From contig JAULBX010031591.1 of assembly GCA_032358255.1 (NCBI GenBank), positions 1 to 64,000 of the forward strand: a DNA stretch of 64,000 nt. The letters are read 5' to 3'. A program made the translations under genes and the position numbers. A model generated the notes under the pieces. That model was not told the DNA's origin and searched no databases. It was given only the letters and a program-made list of their open reading frames with translations. Source of the DNA: Heterotrichella gracilis. Its lineage: Eukaryota; Sar; Xanthophyceae; Tribonematales; Xanthonemataceae. Within the stretch, counting starts at the first letter, position 1. Every line of letters begins with the position of its first letter. Positions 12,731 through 28,683 of the stretch are shown piece by piece.

Positions 12731-13432
12731 GACTGCTGGAGAACAAAGGGTGTCTCTTGGGCCTCGGCTGATCAACTGTGATAACAGATTGCCGACCGGA
12801 GACTTTGTGAAAAGGGTCCACTCACTGCCTGCTGCAGGCTGATGCCGTGCCTGTGCAAGCAGTCGTTCTAACCGCGCAAAGCACCTGTAAGGCTTCTAGT
12901 CATCACTACGAGAGCAAGACAAGTTGGTGGGTATTGCGCAGGCGTGCGGCGGCGTGCGAGGAATAAGCCTGAGGAGGTTCTTCCAAACGGAATACACAAG
13001 AAACTATTCAGTGCGCTCGAGCATCAAAGCTGCATCCCATAGGGGTTTTATGATATGGACGAACGAAGCGGGAAGTAATTTGATACCAAAACCCTAATTG
13101 ATAGACCCTAAAACCCTTGAGAACGTTTTTAGTTGTCACCCCCTGTAGTTCCCGCCCTTTTTCCACGACAAAAGCTTCTCGAACTCGATGATTTAGGCAG
13201 TGGCAAAGTCTCTGGTAAGCATTTTGAAGAGTCCACAACACATCCAGCTTGCCATACATCACAAAACCCACCTTTCGCCGCCAACCTCGTTGTCGCTGTG
13301 GCAAGAGGTGGAATAGAGTTGGGCGGTGGCGAGCCATGGTGTAGGCAGTGATCAGGGGTGTGGAAAGGTTGCTGGGACAGCCTAGAACTGCAAAGGCATA
13401 TAAAAAGCAGCTATTTGGGCAGGATTGGAGCC
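12731..13432. other. Divergent intergenic region, Mei2-like / ERdj3B
   Basis: About 700 bases between two divergently transcribed starts, so it must hold both promoters and 5' UTRs. CCCTAA-like heptamers occur at 13090-13115. I see no clear TATA box or further gene. Confidence 0.6.
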
Positions 13433-16400
13433 ATGAGATCCTCGTGGTGTCTGCTGTTCGGTCTTCTGCTCAGTTGCTGGGCTGGCGCCTCATTGGCAGG
13501 GTACGAATGCTGGCATACACTGCACGCTGCACGCCTTGCAGTGGCCTGGGTCGTGCTATTGTGGTGTTAACCTGGCCTCTGATAGTTCCTTGGACTATGT
13601 ATATTGTATTGCTTTGCAGGAAGGACTACTATGGAATACTGGGAGTGTCTAAAGGCGCCTCAGATGCTGAAATCAAGAAGGCATACCGGAAGATGGCACT
13701 GAAATACCACCCAGTACGTGCCAAGCACCTGATTTCAGTCATCCATGTCCCTCAACCGGCTTTGCTTATTCCCTGGTGTGGTGCATCGACGCCATTGCAG
13801 TGCTGCAGAGGGAGAGGTGGGCACTGACGGTTTCCTAACACGAGTGATCTGGTCGAATTGCAGGACAAAGTACCAGGGGGAGACGAAGAAAAGAAGGCTG
13901 CGTCGACGAAGTTTGCCGACGTCAGCAGCGGTACGTGCTCCGTCCGACTTAGGTCCAGACTTTTGCAGCTGCACTATGCATGCATTGCTGACTTGTGCGT
14001 GATCCTGCAGCGTATGAGGTGCTGTCTAACGAGGAGAAACGCCAGATTTACGACCGGTATGGCGAAGAGGGGTTGCAACAGCACAGCCAACAAGGCGGCG
14101 GCGGTGGTGACCCCTTTGGTGGAGGAGGGTAAGTCATGGACTTGTGCTGGCATTATTCTGTCATTCATGTTGGTTGCATGCTCCAGCAATGCGCCCAGAT
14201 CACCAGGTTACCCTACATTGTAGCTCGGCCTCCGCGGTAGAACTGCAGCAAGGGTCGCAGGTGCCTCACCCATTGTGTAAAAGTACGTGCGCATGCAGAG
14301 CTTGGCCCATTCTTGCTCATGACACACACCGCTCTGTAGGTTCGATCCTTTCGGCTCTTTCTTTGGGTTTGGAGGCCAGCAACAGCAGGAGGAGGAAATA
14401 AAGAAGGGCGATGACGTGTATGTCAACCTGGAGCTGAGCATGAAGGACCTGTACCTAGGCAGGGAGATGAAGGTGCGGGGCACGGCCCACACGGCAGCAG
14501 TAAAATACACCCAAATTTTATACCTCACAATATCTCCCACCGCTGGTGACAGTCCATGCATATTTGCTCACTGCAGCCTGATGTCCTGCCAATCGGTGGT
14601 TTGTGGGCAAGGTGGAGTGTAACATCCCGGCCCCCGAGGTGGCTGTGTAAGGGTTTAGGGTCTGTGGGCAAGGCCAAGTGCAGTGCCTATGCATCTCGGG
14701 TGCAGAACGCAGTGCAACAATTCCTGGACCTTCAACCAAACACCCTACCCTAATCTACATGCCCCAGGTGACGCGCGTGAAGAACGTGGTGCAACAAACC
14801 CTAGACCTTCCAACTACAAACCCTAAACTCTACTCCACGCTCCCAGGTGACTCACGTGAACACGCGGTGCGGAAACCCTTAGACCTTCAATTTGTAAACC
14901 CTAAACTCTACCCCATGCTCCCAGGTGACTCGGGTGAAGAACGTGGTGCGGGAAACCAGCGGCACCAGGAACTGCAACTGCAAGAATAAGGTGGTGACCC
15001 GGCAGGTGGGGCCGGGGATGTACCAGCAGTACACCACGCAGGAGTGCGAGAAGTGCAAGCAGGTCAAGCTGGAGCGGGAGACGGAGGAGATCCTGGTGGT
15101 GGTGGACCCAGGCATGAACGATGGGCAGGTATGGTTGCCTGCTGGATGAGTGAGTGGTTGTTGCGTACGCGCGTTCCGGCAGTGGGTTGCGCCACTCAAA
15201 CATGTCCTGGCAGTGCGGATGCCATGGCTGTATGTGTTTGGTATTGCGAAAGCACTCTTGACAGCTGGGAAGAGTTTAATGTACGTTTGCTGCATGCTGT
15301 CGCAAGCCCTGCATGACAATTGCCATTTGGCAGTCACCTCCAGCCTTAGATTTTAGGGTCTAGGGTTTCAGCCACTTGGCAGTAAGTACTGGCTGGGATT
15401 GTATACGCAGCTGCCGCAGGCAACAGCTTGATGCATGCACCAGCATTTGCATGCTGCGTTGACATGCTCTGCCTCCTGCACCAGTAATGGTTTAGGTTGT
15501 AGGGTTTAGGGTTTAGGGTTTAGGGCTTGCACAACAGGGGAACAGGGGCAGCGGCTAGGTCTTGGCAGTGCCACATCCCACCATCGGCATGTGCGCATAC
15601 CCGACCTCCCACCGCACATGTACACCGGCACTGAACCTCCATCGTGTCCCGCATGCAGCACATCACCTTCCCCGACGAGGGCGAGCCGATAGTGGATGGC
15701 GAGGCCGGGGACCTCAAGTTCGTCATCCGCCAGCTTCCCGACCCGCGGTTCAAGCGCAGGGGGAGCAACCTGGAGCACAACGCCACCATCAGCCTGCTGG
15801 ATGCCCTGGTGGGGTTCACGAAGCAAATAGAGCACCTGGATGGCCACAAGGTCACGCTGCATTCGGACGGCGTCACCCGGCCAGGTGCGGCGAAACTGCT
15901 GCTGTGTTGTGCATAACCACGTGGTTGCTGGAAGTGAAGGATGGTGTGGTTTAGGGTATAGGGTCAACAGTGCATCAGGTAGACTGTAGGCTTCGGGTTT
16001 CAGGGACCACACTGTGCAGTGCATCAGGTGTGGATTGTATGCTTATTAACACTGTGATTTGCAGCGAGGATCTCTGCAGCAGTGCAGAGGGGTGCGGTCA
16101 GTCTCCTGTTGCGCAATAATAGGAGTCATTGGTGGACAGGAGGGCAATGGCCGTCTCCTCTCATCTACTGTTGTCGATCCTGAGCCCTCGTTTGTATATA
16201 ATGCGCCTGTACAAGGACACTTGTTTATGCATTATATGTGGCGCAGGGGAGACGCGGGTAATCTCAGGAGAGGGCATGCCTATCTATGCGGGCAGCAAGA
16301 AGGGGGCGCTGTTTGTCACTTACACCATCGACTTCCCCACGGAGCTCACCCCTGAGCAAAAGCAGCAGGTGAAGGCTGTCTTCTCTGGAGCAACCTTCCA

Positions 16401-16434
16401 ATCGGCTGCAGTGGCTGGGCATGAAGACTTGTGA
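13433..16434 (+). CDS. ERDJ3B: ER-lumenal DnaJ co-chaperone, ERdj3B type
   Basis: Exons: 13433-13500, 13620-13713, 13864-13930, 14011-14128, 14340-14472, 14925-15128, 15659-15884, 16247-16434; 365 residues, all phases agree. An N-terminal signal peptide ([15 protein letters not shown]...) leads into a J domain ([20 protein letters not shown]) whose HPD motif is split across exons 2 and 3. A Gly/Phe-rich segment ([12 protein letters not shown]) follows, then the substrate-binding part with the short Cys module (CNCKNKV ... CEKCKQV) and GPGMYQQ, typical of plant ERDJ3B and animal DNAJB11. The family delivers unfolded glycoproteins to BiP in the ER lumen and, in plants, helps receptor-kinase quality control. 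No C-terminal KDEL is visible, as in the plant family. The gene ends with a stop after AGHEDL; a TGTAA motif at 16793 could serve as an algal polyadenylation signal. Confidence 0.93.
14690..14924 (+). repeat. Three tandem copies of the ERdj3B exon-6 acceptor edge
   Basis: Units beginning near 14695, 14768 and 14846 repeat the first about 30 bases of exon 14925-15128 ([11 protein letters not shown]) plus the CCCTAAACTCTACC-like tract and CCAG acceptor before it. Unit length is about 75-80 bases. The last two copies keep complete acceptors, so three alternative 3' splice sites stand in a row. Confidence 0.88.
15488..15531 (+). repeat. Intronic telomere-type TTTAGGG array
   Basis: Three consecutive perfect TTTAGGG units plus degenerate neighbours inside an ERdj3B intron. 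Similar short arrays are at 16443-16466 (just past the ERdj3B stop) and 19838-19857 (MEKHLA gene intron). Confidence 0.9.
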
Positions 16435-17316
16435 CAAGGGCAGGGTTTAGGGTTTAGGGTTTACCCGCACAGGGCGCGTGAGAATGGCAGGGTGTGGTGG
16501 GCATCAAAAGCTGAGACAGTGGCAGCGTGCGTGAATCCAAAAGGGCGGTTGGATCAGCATTGCAGCAGTGTACCTGCAGCACAGGCTCAGCCTGTGATCA
16601 GGGCAGCTTGTACACGGCAGCTTGTTGTGTGCCAGTTTGGACGTCTGCTTCGTGACTCACCTACCGTATTCTTTATCGCCATTTTATTGGCTTTCAGCAG
16701 TAATCCTTTTGACCTGCCAACATTTTGGGTTGCAAGTCTGGTATCTGAATGTATGGCGGCTCAATACCGGCCAACAAAGGCTGCAGCACAGGTGTAAAGC
16801 AACCAACAATAACTAGTATTTTCCTGGTACTACCTACTAGGCTCAGGGCTTGTTTTGTGTTGGTTTGCATAGTATGTATTACGCTGCTGTTAAAGCACAC
16901 ACATTTAGCCCACGCGCGCCAGCAACTCCACCGATATGGAGCCAGGCTGGGCATCTGCTGAGCATCAGTGGAACTAGTTTGCACGTGAAAGAAAGAAAGA
17001 AACAAAACGCCCCCACACACGGCGGCAGACCACAACCAGCAATGTTGAAAAACACAGACAAGCCGGGCAGCAACCAGTGGAACATGGCGTGGGTAACAAG
17101 GGCATAGCACCTAAGCATAGCCCTGATTAATGTCTGTCAGTGTATGAGTCACGGGGAGCAAAGTACAAGCTGGCGGTGGTAAAGCAGTGCGCAAGCCAGT
17201 GCATGCTTTTGCACCCTGGGGGTCCATGGTAGGTTGAGGTTCCTGTGAGAAGGCATGTGGCACCAAGAGCCGCACTAGCCCCGAGCAGGGCATCCTGAAC
17301 TTGCACGGCAATTATA
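16435..17316. other. Region downstream of ERdj3B
   Basis: Holds the ERdj3B 3' UTR with a short TTTAGGG run at 16443-16466 and otherwise no coding signal that I trust. A 101-codon open frame at 16492-16794 on the plus strand has no visible motif and is probably chance. Confidence 0.45.
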
Positions 17317-17614
17317 CTAGGCTGCCAATTTACACATTTTACATCGCATAGGCACATTGCACTTCTCGCATCCAGAGCACTTGTAATGAGTATCTATCCT
17401 ATCAGTAGGGTAATGTGTACCTGTAACTCTGACAGGGCAGGGCGTTCATAAACGGTAGGTGCCCATCTCTGGCGGCTATTCCACTTGCTGAACACTTCAG
17501 CCTGAAGTTCAGGATCCTTTTCTTTTCGTGGTTGCTTCGTCCGTGACAAGCAACACATTTCAGGCAGTGCATGCCTATCCAACACGTGATTCCGATATAC
17601 TGTAGCCAACCAGT
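17317..17614 (-). CDS. Possible small Cys-rich protein (fragmentary model)
   Basis: On the minus strand a frame at about 17421-17614 reads HALPEMCCLSRTKQPRKEK ... QRWAPTVYERPALSELQ and ends at a good donor (CAG|GTACAC). About 40 bases on, after TTACAAG, a short frame encodes CSGCEKCNVPMRCKMCK and stops at 17317-17319. The two join in phase to give a C-terminal CxxCxxC...CxxC cluster that could bind zinc. I do not recognise the family and cannot place a start codon; upstream exons may exist around 17620-17700. It could equally be a transposon remnant or chance. Confidence 0.25.
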
Positions 17615-17894
17615 CAGTCCTTGTTGAAAGTTGGGGTAAGAGGCACACTTCACGATGCTAGCACAGCTACATTCACCCTTGGGGAGTCAACCTTTTCCAA
17701 GCCACAGTGGTCGGCAAGGCAGGTATTGACAATATTGACAACCACTCACCATGACTTGCATCGTCTGCCTGTGACGTACAAAGATTGCATGGACGTCGCG
17801 TGAGTCGCGAAATGTTTTGAGACTAGTCGCCGCGCATTGGCAAACGACAGCAACGTGCAATGCATGGGCTGATTGCATATATGCATGCGTTAAC

Positions 17895-20800
17895 ATGCAT
17901 GCATGCGCTCAACCAATAGTTACGGACCCTTACGCATCTTGCAGGGCTTTGAATGGTGGCCGTGTACCATTTGGAGGTCAACACGTTAAACCAGGTAGGC
18001 AGAAACTGCTGCGATTGCGACTTGGGTGCAGGATGCGATGCCATGCTAAGGCTTCATGCTCACCCTCTTTCACAGGCAAGGCTGCACTACCACCCAGAGG
18101 GCTCCTAGTGCAAGCAATGGCGAAAAAGGTACTGCTAATTCTACCATACACTGGAACCTGCACAGCAAACGTTGCCCGTCTTGGTGGCTCAAGGGTCACA
18201 CTGCTCTTGCGGCAATGAGTACGGCCTTTGGTTTCACAATTGCTTCCCTAGTTTCCAATTGCTGTCTTCAGCCTTCCTTTCAGCGTGGTGGGCTGGTTGT
18301 TGTGCAGGGCGGGGCCAAGAAAGGCGGCCAGAAGAAGGGCCCTGGCAGCCTGATGGACCCCCCCAAACCCGCCACACCCTACCTCCAACCGGCAGTGGTC
18401 ATGCAGAACCTGCTGCTCATCGAGAGCTACGCACGCAAAGTGGGCAAGTGAGTATACATATCCCCCCAGGAGGGCATACATGTCCCCCAGGAGGGCACTC
18501 TTGACGGTTGTGGTCGGATCGGATAATGGCTAAACAATTTAAACACATCATTGGTCTCGGTTGCCTGAGGCCGGAGATGCACGCACACATATCCCGAGGG
18601 CGACAACAACAAAATTTCTAGTTCCGTCATGCATGAGAAAACTGGGATCTCGGTTGAGGTGGCATCCAGCTGCCCTGGCCAGTCATGACTGTGATGCGCC
18701 GGGGGTAGCATGCCGTGTTTCTCACTGTGACTGCGGTGCAGGCCCATGTTTGAGGGGGAAGTGGAGATAACCCAGGTTGCACAGACCCTGTGGGAGGCCC
18801 CCTTCTGCATACTCAGCCACGACGCTGGGGAACCCCGATTGTTCAACTACGCCAACAAGGTGGGCAGAAGCAAGAGAACAATTTCAATAGGATGCATTTT
18901 ACATCATTTTATATTACATGTTTGTTGATTTGCTAGTATTGAATTTTGGATCGAGTACTGCGCACGATGGGCAGTCTTCCAACCATGCATCCTGCATCGG
19001 CGCTGGATGGCATTGAAAATTGCTTGCTGTATGCTGCAGGCGTCGCTCGAGTTGTTTGAAGCCACATGGGATGAGTTCATTGGCCGGCCATCCAGCACAA
19101 GTGCCGAGGATGATGGACAGGTATTGTACAAACCACAAAAAAATGTCCATTTGCGTTTTTCATTTGCATGTGCATGTACAAGACACGCGCCCTTGCTGTG
19201 CAGACTCAGCGGCTTCTGATCGAGATGCGTGACGAAATAAATGTCCTATGGTTACATTGCATTTCCATTTCCATTTCCATTTGCAAGCTTCATCGTATTA
19301 ATGCACTTTCCTCAACATCTTCATCCACAAATACTTCTGCATGTTGCAAGTCATGCGCTGCCAGTGCCGCTGCAGACCCAGGCGGAGCGGCCATGGCTGC
19401 TGGGCGATGTGCATGAGAAGGGCATGTCCTATGGAGGAATTGCATTTCTGCACTTGCACTTCCATTCACATCCTCATTTCCATTCCATTTCCATTTTTAC
19501 GCACGTCCTCGTCTACCATCGACAAGTGCGTGTGCATTCGCAGACCCAGGAGGAGCGGCAACGGCTGCTGGACGATGTGCATGAAAAGGGGGTGTCCTTT
19601 GGCTACAATGGGTGGAGGAGGTCGCTCAAGGGCACGCGCTTCAGGCTGCAGGGGGTGACGATGTGGAATGTGGAGGCACCCTCAGGTGGGCCAGCTTTTA
19701 AGTACCTGAACCCTTCTCACACACGCATGTCTTTGTCATGTGTGTGGCGTTGCAGCTGTTGTTGCTTCCCTAAGGATGTGAAGTAAGCAACAACAGCTGC
19801 AACGCCACACACTTGACAAAGACATGCGCGCGTGTGAAGGGTTTAGGGTTTAGGGTATGTGAAGGAGTAGCTGTGCATACATGACATCATGTGCGGCGGG
19901 TCATATCTGCTTTCATGGTAAATGTCCAAGTGGTGGTCATAAAAGAACTCTGCCAAGCGCCGCCTTGCAACCTATCCGTAATTATAAGTGTATTTGGATC
20001 GTAAAATAGGCTTGTATGTGTGAATGCCATGGGCCTTGAGGCACGCATGTGTATGTTCCTCACCCACGCCTCCTCATGGCTGCAGCCAGACTGGGTCTAC
20101 AGGCGAAACTCTAAATATTTTTGTGTGTTTATTTTTGAATCTATATATTTGTTTATGTATTCATTGACAGGTCTGAAGGTGGGCCAGGCGGTGGTGTTTG
20201 ACCAGTGGGAGAATGAGGATGGCAGCATGGGGGGTGTTGGCAAAGGGGCACCACCACCACCCGTGGAGGTCACCGGGCCTGCACCTGAGGGGGAGGTGGC
20301 TGCTGCAGGTATGCGGCTAAATCCTGAACCCTAAACCAAGTCAGACCCACCATGGGGTGCTTGCAAACAGAATGTGCTCACCTGGATGGCAGCATGCAAG
20401 CACTGCTGGCACCGTTAGCATCCTCCCAGTGGCCATTGCGCAAGTCCACAAGGCGCCCAAAGGCAGGTGACCCCACCTGCTGGACAGGCCGCCTTCCCTG
20501 TATGTCATAAATCGTTCTTAGGCTGCACTCAGTGCTTTCCTGCCAGTTTTGTGGTTGTAAGTACATAAGTGGGTTCCGTTTCAAGTAGCCCTCTCGGCTG
20601 GGAAATCTGAGTACTTAACACCCGCTGTGACCGACAAATTGGCGTCCTTTACCCTGGCGGGTAACACCAAGAGAATGGATGGGATGTAATGCAATCCTTG
20701 TAACATATGACACTTAGCGGCAGCATTAAGCGCATTGCCCAGTAAGCACACCAGAGGCACAGTGCACTTTTGAGTGCAATGCCATTGTACTTTTTGGCTG

Positions 20801-21052
20801 CAGTGCATAAAATTGGAAGACTATAATCCAATCCTATGCAGTGCTTTTTTTTTTACTTTCTAAAACAGGCATCAAGCATCTAAGCATTTTGTGGTTTTTC
20901 CTGCAGAGGCTGCAGTTCAGGAGCTGGCGGCAGGCGTGCGGCACCTGAAGGAGGTGCAGGGCCTGGCAAACTCCTCGGAGGAGGTGCAACAAGCGGTGGC
21001 AAAGCTGCTGGAGGCCAAGCAGGCCCTGGCGGAGCTGCAGCAGCACAAGTGA
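17895..21052 (+). CDS. MEKHLA-domain protein with C-terminal helical tail
   Basis: Exons: 17895-17994, 18076-18128, 18308-18447, 18742-18859, 19040-19120, 19544-19685, 20171-20308, 20907-21052; 305 residues with agreeing phases. The middle matches the PAS-like MEKHLA domain: LWEAPFCILSHDAGEPRLFN, YANKASLELFEATWDEF, RPSSTSAE, GWRRSLKGTRFRL and TMWNV ... VGQAVVF. MEKHLA domains form the C-terminus of plant HD-ZIP III factors and occur alone in cyanobacteria and algae; their ligand is unknown. Here the N-terminus is short and basic (MAKKGGAKKGGQKKGPG) after a possible plastid leader, and the C-terminus is an Ala/Glu/Leu-rich predicted helix (EEVQQAVAKLLEAKQALAEL). There is no homeodomain, so this is the stand-alone form. 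The start at 17895 is tentative; a Met at 18114 (MAKK) is an alternative. Confidence 0.85.
19198..19440 (+). repeat. Two copies of the exon 19544-19685 acceptor edge
   Basis: Segments at about 19196-19265 and 19371-19450 repeat the exon start (CAG|ACCCAGGAGGAGCGG, DDVHEKGVSFGY) together with an upstream CATTTCCATTTCC-type tract. The second copy is intact enough to act as an alternative acceptor; the first is decayed. Confidence 0.85.
19710..19842. repeat. Long intronic inverted repeat (58-bp arms, 17-base loop)
   Basis: Arms 19710-19767 and 19785-19842 are reverse complements with about four mismatches. The element sits in the intron after exon 19544-19685, starting 24 bases past its donor, and the right arm runs into a TTTAGGG run. 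It would fold into a strong stem in the pre-mRNA. Confidence 0.93.
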
Positions 21053-21185
21053 ACGACACAGGGCCGATTGGTAAACTCCAGGGTTGAGCTCAGTGCGCAC
21101 CAACATCTGCTGATCAGGGGGCTGCTGCGGCTGTGCGCCAGCTGTAGTGGGGGCAGGGCATGGGGTGGCTCAGGCCTAAACTTAC

Positions 21186-21310
21186 TACTTTGATGAGGTG
21201 CAATTAGCAGTGGCAAGGCTGCTGGAGGCCAAACAGGCACTGGCGCAGCTGCAGCAGGCAAAGGACGATTTCGTACGGTTCAGCTTAATGTGCACACCAA
21301 GGCAGCAATT
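21186..21310 (+). repeat. Decayed copy of the MEKHLA gene terminal exon and 3' UTR start
   Basis: Repeats 20983-21105: the coding stretch EEVQQAVAKLLEAKQALAELQQ and the following non-coding bases (the TGCGCACCAA-like region), with the stop codon position mutated. Confidence 0.8.
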
Positions 21311-21454
21311 TTCTTGAGCATGTGTGCTTGGGACAACAAGGCAATGTTGGGGCCTTGGAACGCAATGCACTGGGGGGCATCATGCTCACACGCCGCATTG
21401 GAGCAGTTGTGCCGCAGCAGGTGTGACTCTCTGTTTGGAAGCATGGGCAGTCAT

Positions 21455-21524
21455 GCATTTTAATTAAAAGAACAATAATAATGATGGGTGCATTTTAATT
21501 AAAAGAACAATAATAATGATGGGT
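21455..21524 (+). repeat. Perfect 35-base tandem duplication
   Basis: Units 21455-21489 and 21490-21524 are identical AT-rich copies (core TAATTAAAAGAACAATAATA). A diverged AATAACAAAATAATGATGG trace follows at about 21577. The perfect identity implies a recent event. Confidence 0.95.
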
Positions 21525-22086
21525 GCCCCCGCAGCATCGCTGCCACAGTCGTGCATTGCGGGCATGTTGAATAACAGAATAACAAAATAATGATGGAAAG
21601 CCCGCTGCAGTCCGTAGACCATGGCATGGGCAACTGGGCATGTTGGCTATGGCTGGATGGTGACATCCCCGCAACGCTGATTGAATCAAAGTATATCCCC
21701 CTGATTACACACCCCGGTATGATCAGGGTGAAGGGTCGCCTTGGAACCTTTTTGCCCGAGCACCTCTCAAGTTATGTAAGTAATGCAGAAAGCTGCACAG
21801 ATAAACGCGGTTGGCCTGCAGACGGCTGTTTTATAGTCCTTTCTTGAGAGTGTGTCACGAGTCGTTGGGATCGCGCATTTCTGATGGGTCTCAAAAGGGT
21901 GGCATGACCAAGATTCCATTCACCATTCCTCCACACCAAGCACGTGCGTTGTGAACCTTGATCGAAGGCCCAGTGGCAGCAAGGAAGGGTTTTACACCGT
22001 TCTTGTAGTATCGTATACAAGGCTGCTTGGGTAGAGTAGATACAAACTCCTGGGGGCGTGGCATCTGAGCCACCTGGGCGCTAGAC

Positions 22087-27180
<5,094 letters not shown>

Positions 27181-27261
27181 CAGGGGGAGTTGGTGTGTGG
27201 TGGTCTGGGGATGCGCGTGCTGGTGCTGGTGGTGGGCGGGTGTGGCGGGAAGGCAGCGCCT

Positions 27262-27350
27262 GTTCCTGCCGGGAGGCACCTGAGGGCGCCAAGCAAATTG
27301 TGCTCAGACAATGGTCAAAGTCATTTGGGACCAGGCCACGTGACTGGGAT
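27262..27350 (+). repeat. Copy of the NSF terminal exon and stop region
   Basis: Repeats 27110-27190: PEGAKRIALSKWSQVI-like codons with mutations, then GGGACC..GGC.ACGTGA, so even the TGA is kept. It lies about 90 bases past the real stop. Confidence 0.85.
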
Positions 27351-28553
27351 GTAGGGGTACACACCTATATGCTGGCAAGCGCTCAAGGAGACATTCTTAC
27401 TTGCACCCAGGTGGTCGGATATGTGCATGGGGGCGATGCAGTGCACAGGGTAACGCATGCTACAAATTGTGCGTGTTTTTTCTGGGTTTTTTCCACTTGG
27501 TATTTTGACAATGTAGTGTGGGTTTGGGGTGGGAGGGGAAAGAGGGGCGTGATTAGTCAAAGAGGATATATTGATCAACAGGGGTTGCTTTTAAATCTGA
27601 AGTTTACAAACGGGTGCGTCATTTGATTTGACCTTAAGATAACTTGTAACCACTCATCGACAATCATGACATCTTGTTGACATTGAATCATTCATGTCCT
27701 GATGCCATGACAAGCGACGCGCGCACGTTGCAATGATATCATCGGCAGCTGCTGGAATCATTGTCAATGAGTCAATGGATGCACACGTCAGGAATTGTCT
27801 CTTTAATGAATCTCCAGCCGGCTGTAAGAGTTGGATAAGACTTTGACTAAACTACAGCTACAGACTAAGTGTACGTGTCAGTGATGTGACACAGTGCAAG
27901 TAACCTGCGCCAGCTGCCAGCTGCCATCTGACTCGGAATCAGACGCTCACAAGCCTGCCCAGTGGCTCACTCAGTGACAGTGGGATTGAATTTCAAGCTT
28001 GATGAATAAGGCTGATCAGACTTATATTACAAGGTTGAAAATCCAATATGGAATTTTAACGTACGTCCTGCATGGGTCCACTGAACCTGGTACAATACTT
28101 AAACTTGCACAGTTTATTCATAAATGTCATGCGCCATATGGTCAACCCTACTAGATCTAAATCCTAAAGCGTCACGAGCCGCCAGCTTGAACGTCAAGCC
28201 CGGCTTTACTAAACTGAGGCCTTAGCCAGGCTAGGCCCCACTGAGCCTTGTAGGGACTCTTTGGTTAGTCACAGTGAGCCTAAACTTTTGACTGCGTCGA
28301 GATCGACAACTAATAGGCCTAGTGTAGAAGAAACTAATGAAGAAAGGGCTGGAAAGGGAACGCCCACAGGAAAACAGCCAGCAGCTGGTACAACACACCA
28401 CGTATCAAAGGCTGGCGTAATTTTAGCTTCTATTCTTAGAGTACTGCAACAGTCAAGATTGGTCACATATGTCACATGTTATATAACGTTTGGCCAAAAC
28501 TGGGCCTCCAAGACTGCTCACTGAGAAGAACTCAAAATGAACATCCCAAACTG

Positions 28554-28572
28554 ATTGCGAGCCAATTCTACA
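28554..28572 (+). repeat. 19-base dispersed repeat
   Basis: Exact match to 34447-34465 (ATTGCGAGCCAATTCTACA), in a spacer here and in an intron of the TPR-DnaJ gene there. Flanks differ, which suggests fragments of a dispersed element. Confidence 0.7.
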
Positions 28573-28683
28573 AACCCGGAGCACTGTGCGGCGCCTGAAG
28601 CACCCCAACCCCCGTGCCACAAACGCAGGGTAAAAGCCCGTTGGGCCTTGCAAGGCCATGGCCCATGTTCCAGCGGCTGGAAC

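Larger units (their letters stand above)
21053..22086. other. Spacer MEKHLA gene / NSF
   Basis: Contains a copy of the MEKHLA terminal exon (21186-21310) and a 35-base perfect tandem repeat (21455-21524). The rest probably holds the NSF promoter and 5' UTR; no further gene is seen. Confidence 0.6.
27181..28683. other. Spacer after NSF
   Basis: Begins with a copy of the NSF terminal exon (27262-27350) and a TGTAA motif at 27645. The remaining kilobase is A/T-richer and has no coding signal. A 19-base sequence at 28554-28572 recurs exactly at 34447-34465. Confidence 0.55.

Noticed and set aside
15488-16466. TTTAGGG runs as a sign of a chromosome end
   Set aside because: Runs are only three or so units, interstitial, in introns and spacers across the window, and flanked by ordinary genes; not a telomere.
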